From the NCBI GenBank assembly GCA_018970865.1, contig JAGWVN010000013.1, positions 1 to 55,143 on the forward strand: a stretch of DNA of 55,143 nucleotides, in the 5' to 3' direction. Position numbers and translations under genes: made by a program. Below are positions 54,365 to 55,143 of this stretch, in pieces. Below the pieces are notes generated by a model, which saw only the letters and a program-made list of their open reading frames with translations, was not told the origin of the DNA and did not search any database. Numbering within the stretch: the stretch's first letter is position 1; each line of letters begins with the position of its first letter. The DNA comes from Betaproteobacteria bacterium. GTDB taxonomy: Bacteria > Pseudomonadota > Gammaproteobacteria > Burkholderiales > Burkholderiaceae_E.

Positions 54365-55143
54365 AGCGCATCGAGTCCCGGCTGGATACCCGCTCGGCCG
54401 AGTTCCTGGCCAATGCCGCGCACAACCGCGCGCTCGCCGCCGACTTGCGCGAGCGGCAACAGCGCGCCCGCCACGAACGCCCGGCGCGTGATCGCGAGCG
54501 GCTCGCCCGTCAGGGCAAGCTCTTCGTGCGCGACCGGCTCGAGCGCCTGCTCGACCCGGGCACGCCCTTCCTGGAACTGTCGACGCTCGCGGCGAACATG
54601 GCCTGGGGCGGCGAGGTGCCCGGCGCGGCCTGCGTCACCGGCATCGGCATCGTCGCCGGGCGGGAAGTGGCCATCCACGCCGACGACGCCAGCGTGAAGG
54701 GCGGCGCCTGGTATCCGCACACCGTGAAGAAGATCGTGCGGCTGATGGACATCGCCATCGAGAACCGCTTGCCGGTGGTGCATCTGTGTGACAGCGCCGG
54801 CGGCTTTCTGCCCGCGCAGTCGCAGCTCTTTGCCGATCGCCAGTTCGCGGGCCGCATCTTCCGCAACCAGTCGGTGCTCTCGAAGATGGGGGTGCCGCAG
54901 GTGGCCATCGTGCTCGGCCACTGCACCGCAGGCGGCGCCTATGTGCCGGCGCTGTCGGACTACAGCGTGATCGTGCGCGGCACCGGCGCCATCTTCCTGG
55001 GCGGTCCGCCGCTGGTGAAGGCGGCCACCGGCGAGGAGGTGAGCGTCGACGAGCTCGGTGGCGCCGACATGCACACCCGGGTGTCGGGCGTGGCCGACTA
55101 CCCGGCCGCCACCGAAACCGAGGCGATCGCGATCGCCCGCGAC
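54361..55143 (+). CDS. Acyl-CoA carboxylase carboxyltransferase subunit, N-terminal part (3' end outside window)
   Basis: The frame begins at ATG 54361, overlapping the carrier stop as ATGA, and runs off the right edge after 261 codons. Landmarks are HNRALAADLRERQQRA, VRDRLERLLDPGTPFLELSTLA, HADDASVKGGAWYPHTVKK, and GHCTAGGAYVPALSDYS with FLGGPPLVKAATGE. These match beta chains of methylcrotonyl-/geranyl-/propionyl-CoA carboxylases, which transfer the carboxyl group from biotin to the acyl-CoA. Closest in phrasing to the methylcrotonyl type, but geranyl-CoA carboxylase cannot be excluded. Confidence 0.93.
   Translation, partial: MKRIESRLDTRSAEFLANAAHNRALAADLRERQQRARHERPARDRERLARQGKLFVRDRLERLLDPGTPFLELSTLAANMAWGGEVPGAACVTGIGIVAGREVAIHADDASVKGGAWYPHTVKKIVRLMDIAIENRLPVVHLCDSAGGFLPAQSQLFADRQFAGRIFRNQSVLSKMGVPQVAIVLGHCTAGGAYVPALSDYSVIVRGTGAIFLGGPPLVKAATGEEVSVDELGGADMHTRVSGVADYPAATETEAIAIARD

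Overview
The window is a dense, high-G+C stretch of a bacterial chromosome. One 60-base line counted inside a typical gene (40501-40560) is about 73% G+C. Gene spacing is tight, with many ATGA/GTGA stop-start overlaps. The neighbourhoods rsmI / yraN-SIS-BON and argS-SPOR-dsbA-SDR, together with the abundance of acyl-CoA, TRAP and Liv-type genes, point to a betaproteobacterium, most likely Burkholderiales. I see no rRNA, tRNA, insertion sequence, integrase or CRISPR, and no gene-free stretch longer than 300 bases.

Layout. 1-4635 (+): end of a class V aminotransferase, RmuC, an amidase and an old-yellow-enzyme oxidoreductase. 4610-14933 (-): an RraA-fold protein, a branched-chain amino-acid-type ABC operon (binding protein, fused LivH-LivM permease, LivG, LivF), a beta-propeller protein, an acyl-CoA dehydrogenase, an orphan TRAP binding protein with a (GT)9 tract beside its ribosome-binding site, and a protein phosphatase. 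15046-24850 (both strands): a catabolic block with acyl-CoA synthetase, SDR, Baeyer-Villiger-type monooxygenase, crotonase, MBL-fold lactonase-like hydrolase, thiolase and acetoacetate-CoA ligase. 24913-27206: an LD-carboxypeptidase, then a probable halohydrin dehalogenase and a carboxymuconolactone-decarboxylase-family protein. 27213-36588: housekeeping and envelope genes (BON lipoprotein, SIS protein, YraN, RsmI, RlpA, BtuF-like protein, SDR, DsbA, SPOR protein, ArgS, CnoX-type thioredoxin). 36788-43451 (+): HpaI-type aldolase, an apparently exported methyltransferase, a NitT/TauT-type ABC transporter, and an acyl-CoA dehydrogenase/SDR pair. 43388-49138: a block of slightly different composition with a PhoD-like phosphatase, a phytase-like esterase, an MGDG-synthase-like glycosyltransferase and an Ig-like lipoprotein. 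49278-55143: a divergently transcribed acyl-CoA degradation locus (SDR and isovaleryl-CoA-dehydrogenase-like gene on one side; TetR regulator, biotin carboxylase, separate biotin carrier and carboxyltransferase on the other) around a well-formed promoter/operator region.

How the genes fit together. Most of the accessory content serves uptake and CoA-dependent breakdown of organic acids, ketones or terpenoid-like compounds. The SDR, monooxygenase, lactonase-like hydrolase and acyl-CoA ligase could form a ketone-to-hydroxy-acid route. The PhoD/phytase/glycosyltransferase set looks like a phosphate-scavenging and lipid-remodelling cassette. The strongest unexpected call is the gene at 25927-26613, which carries both sequence fingerprints of halohydrin dehalogenases. 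Starts, operators and pathway assignments come from reading alone, with no database search.
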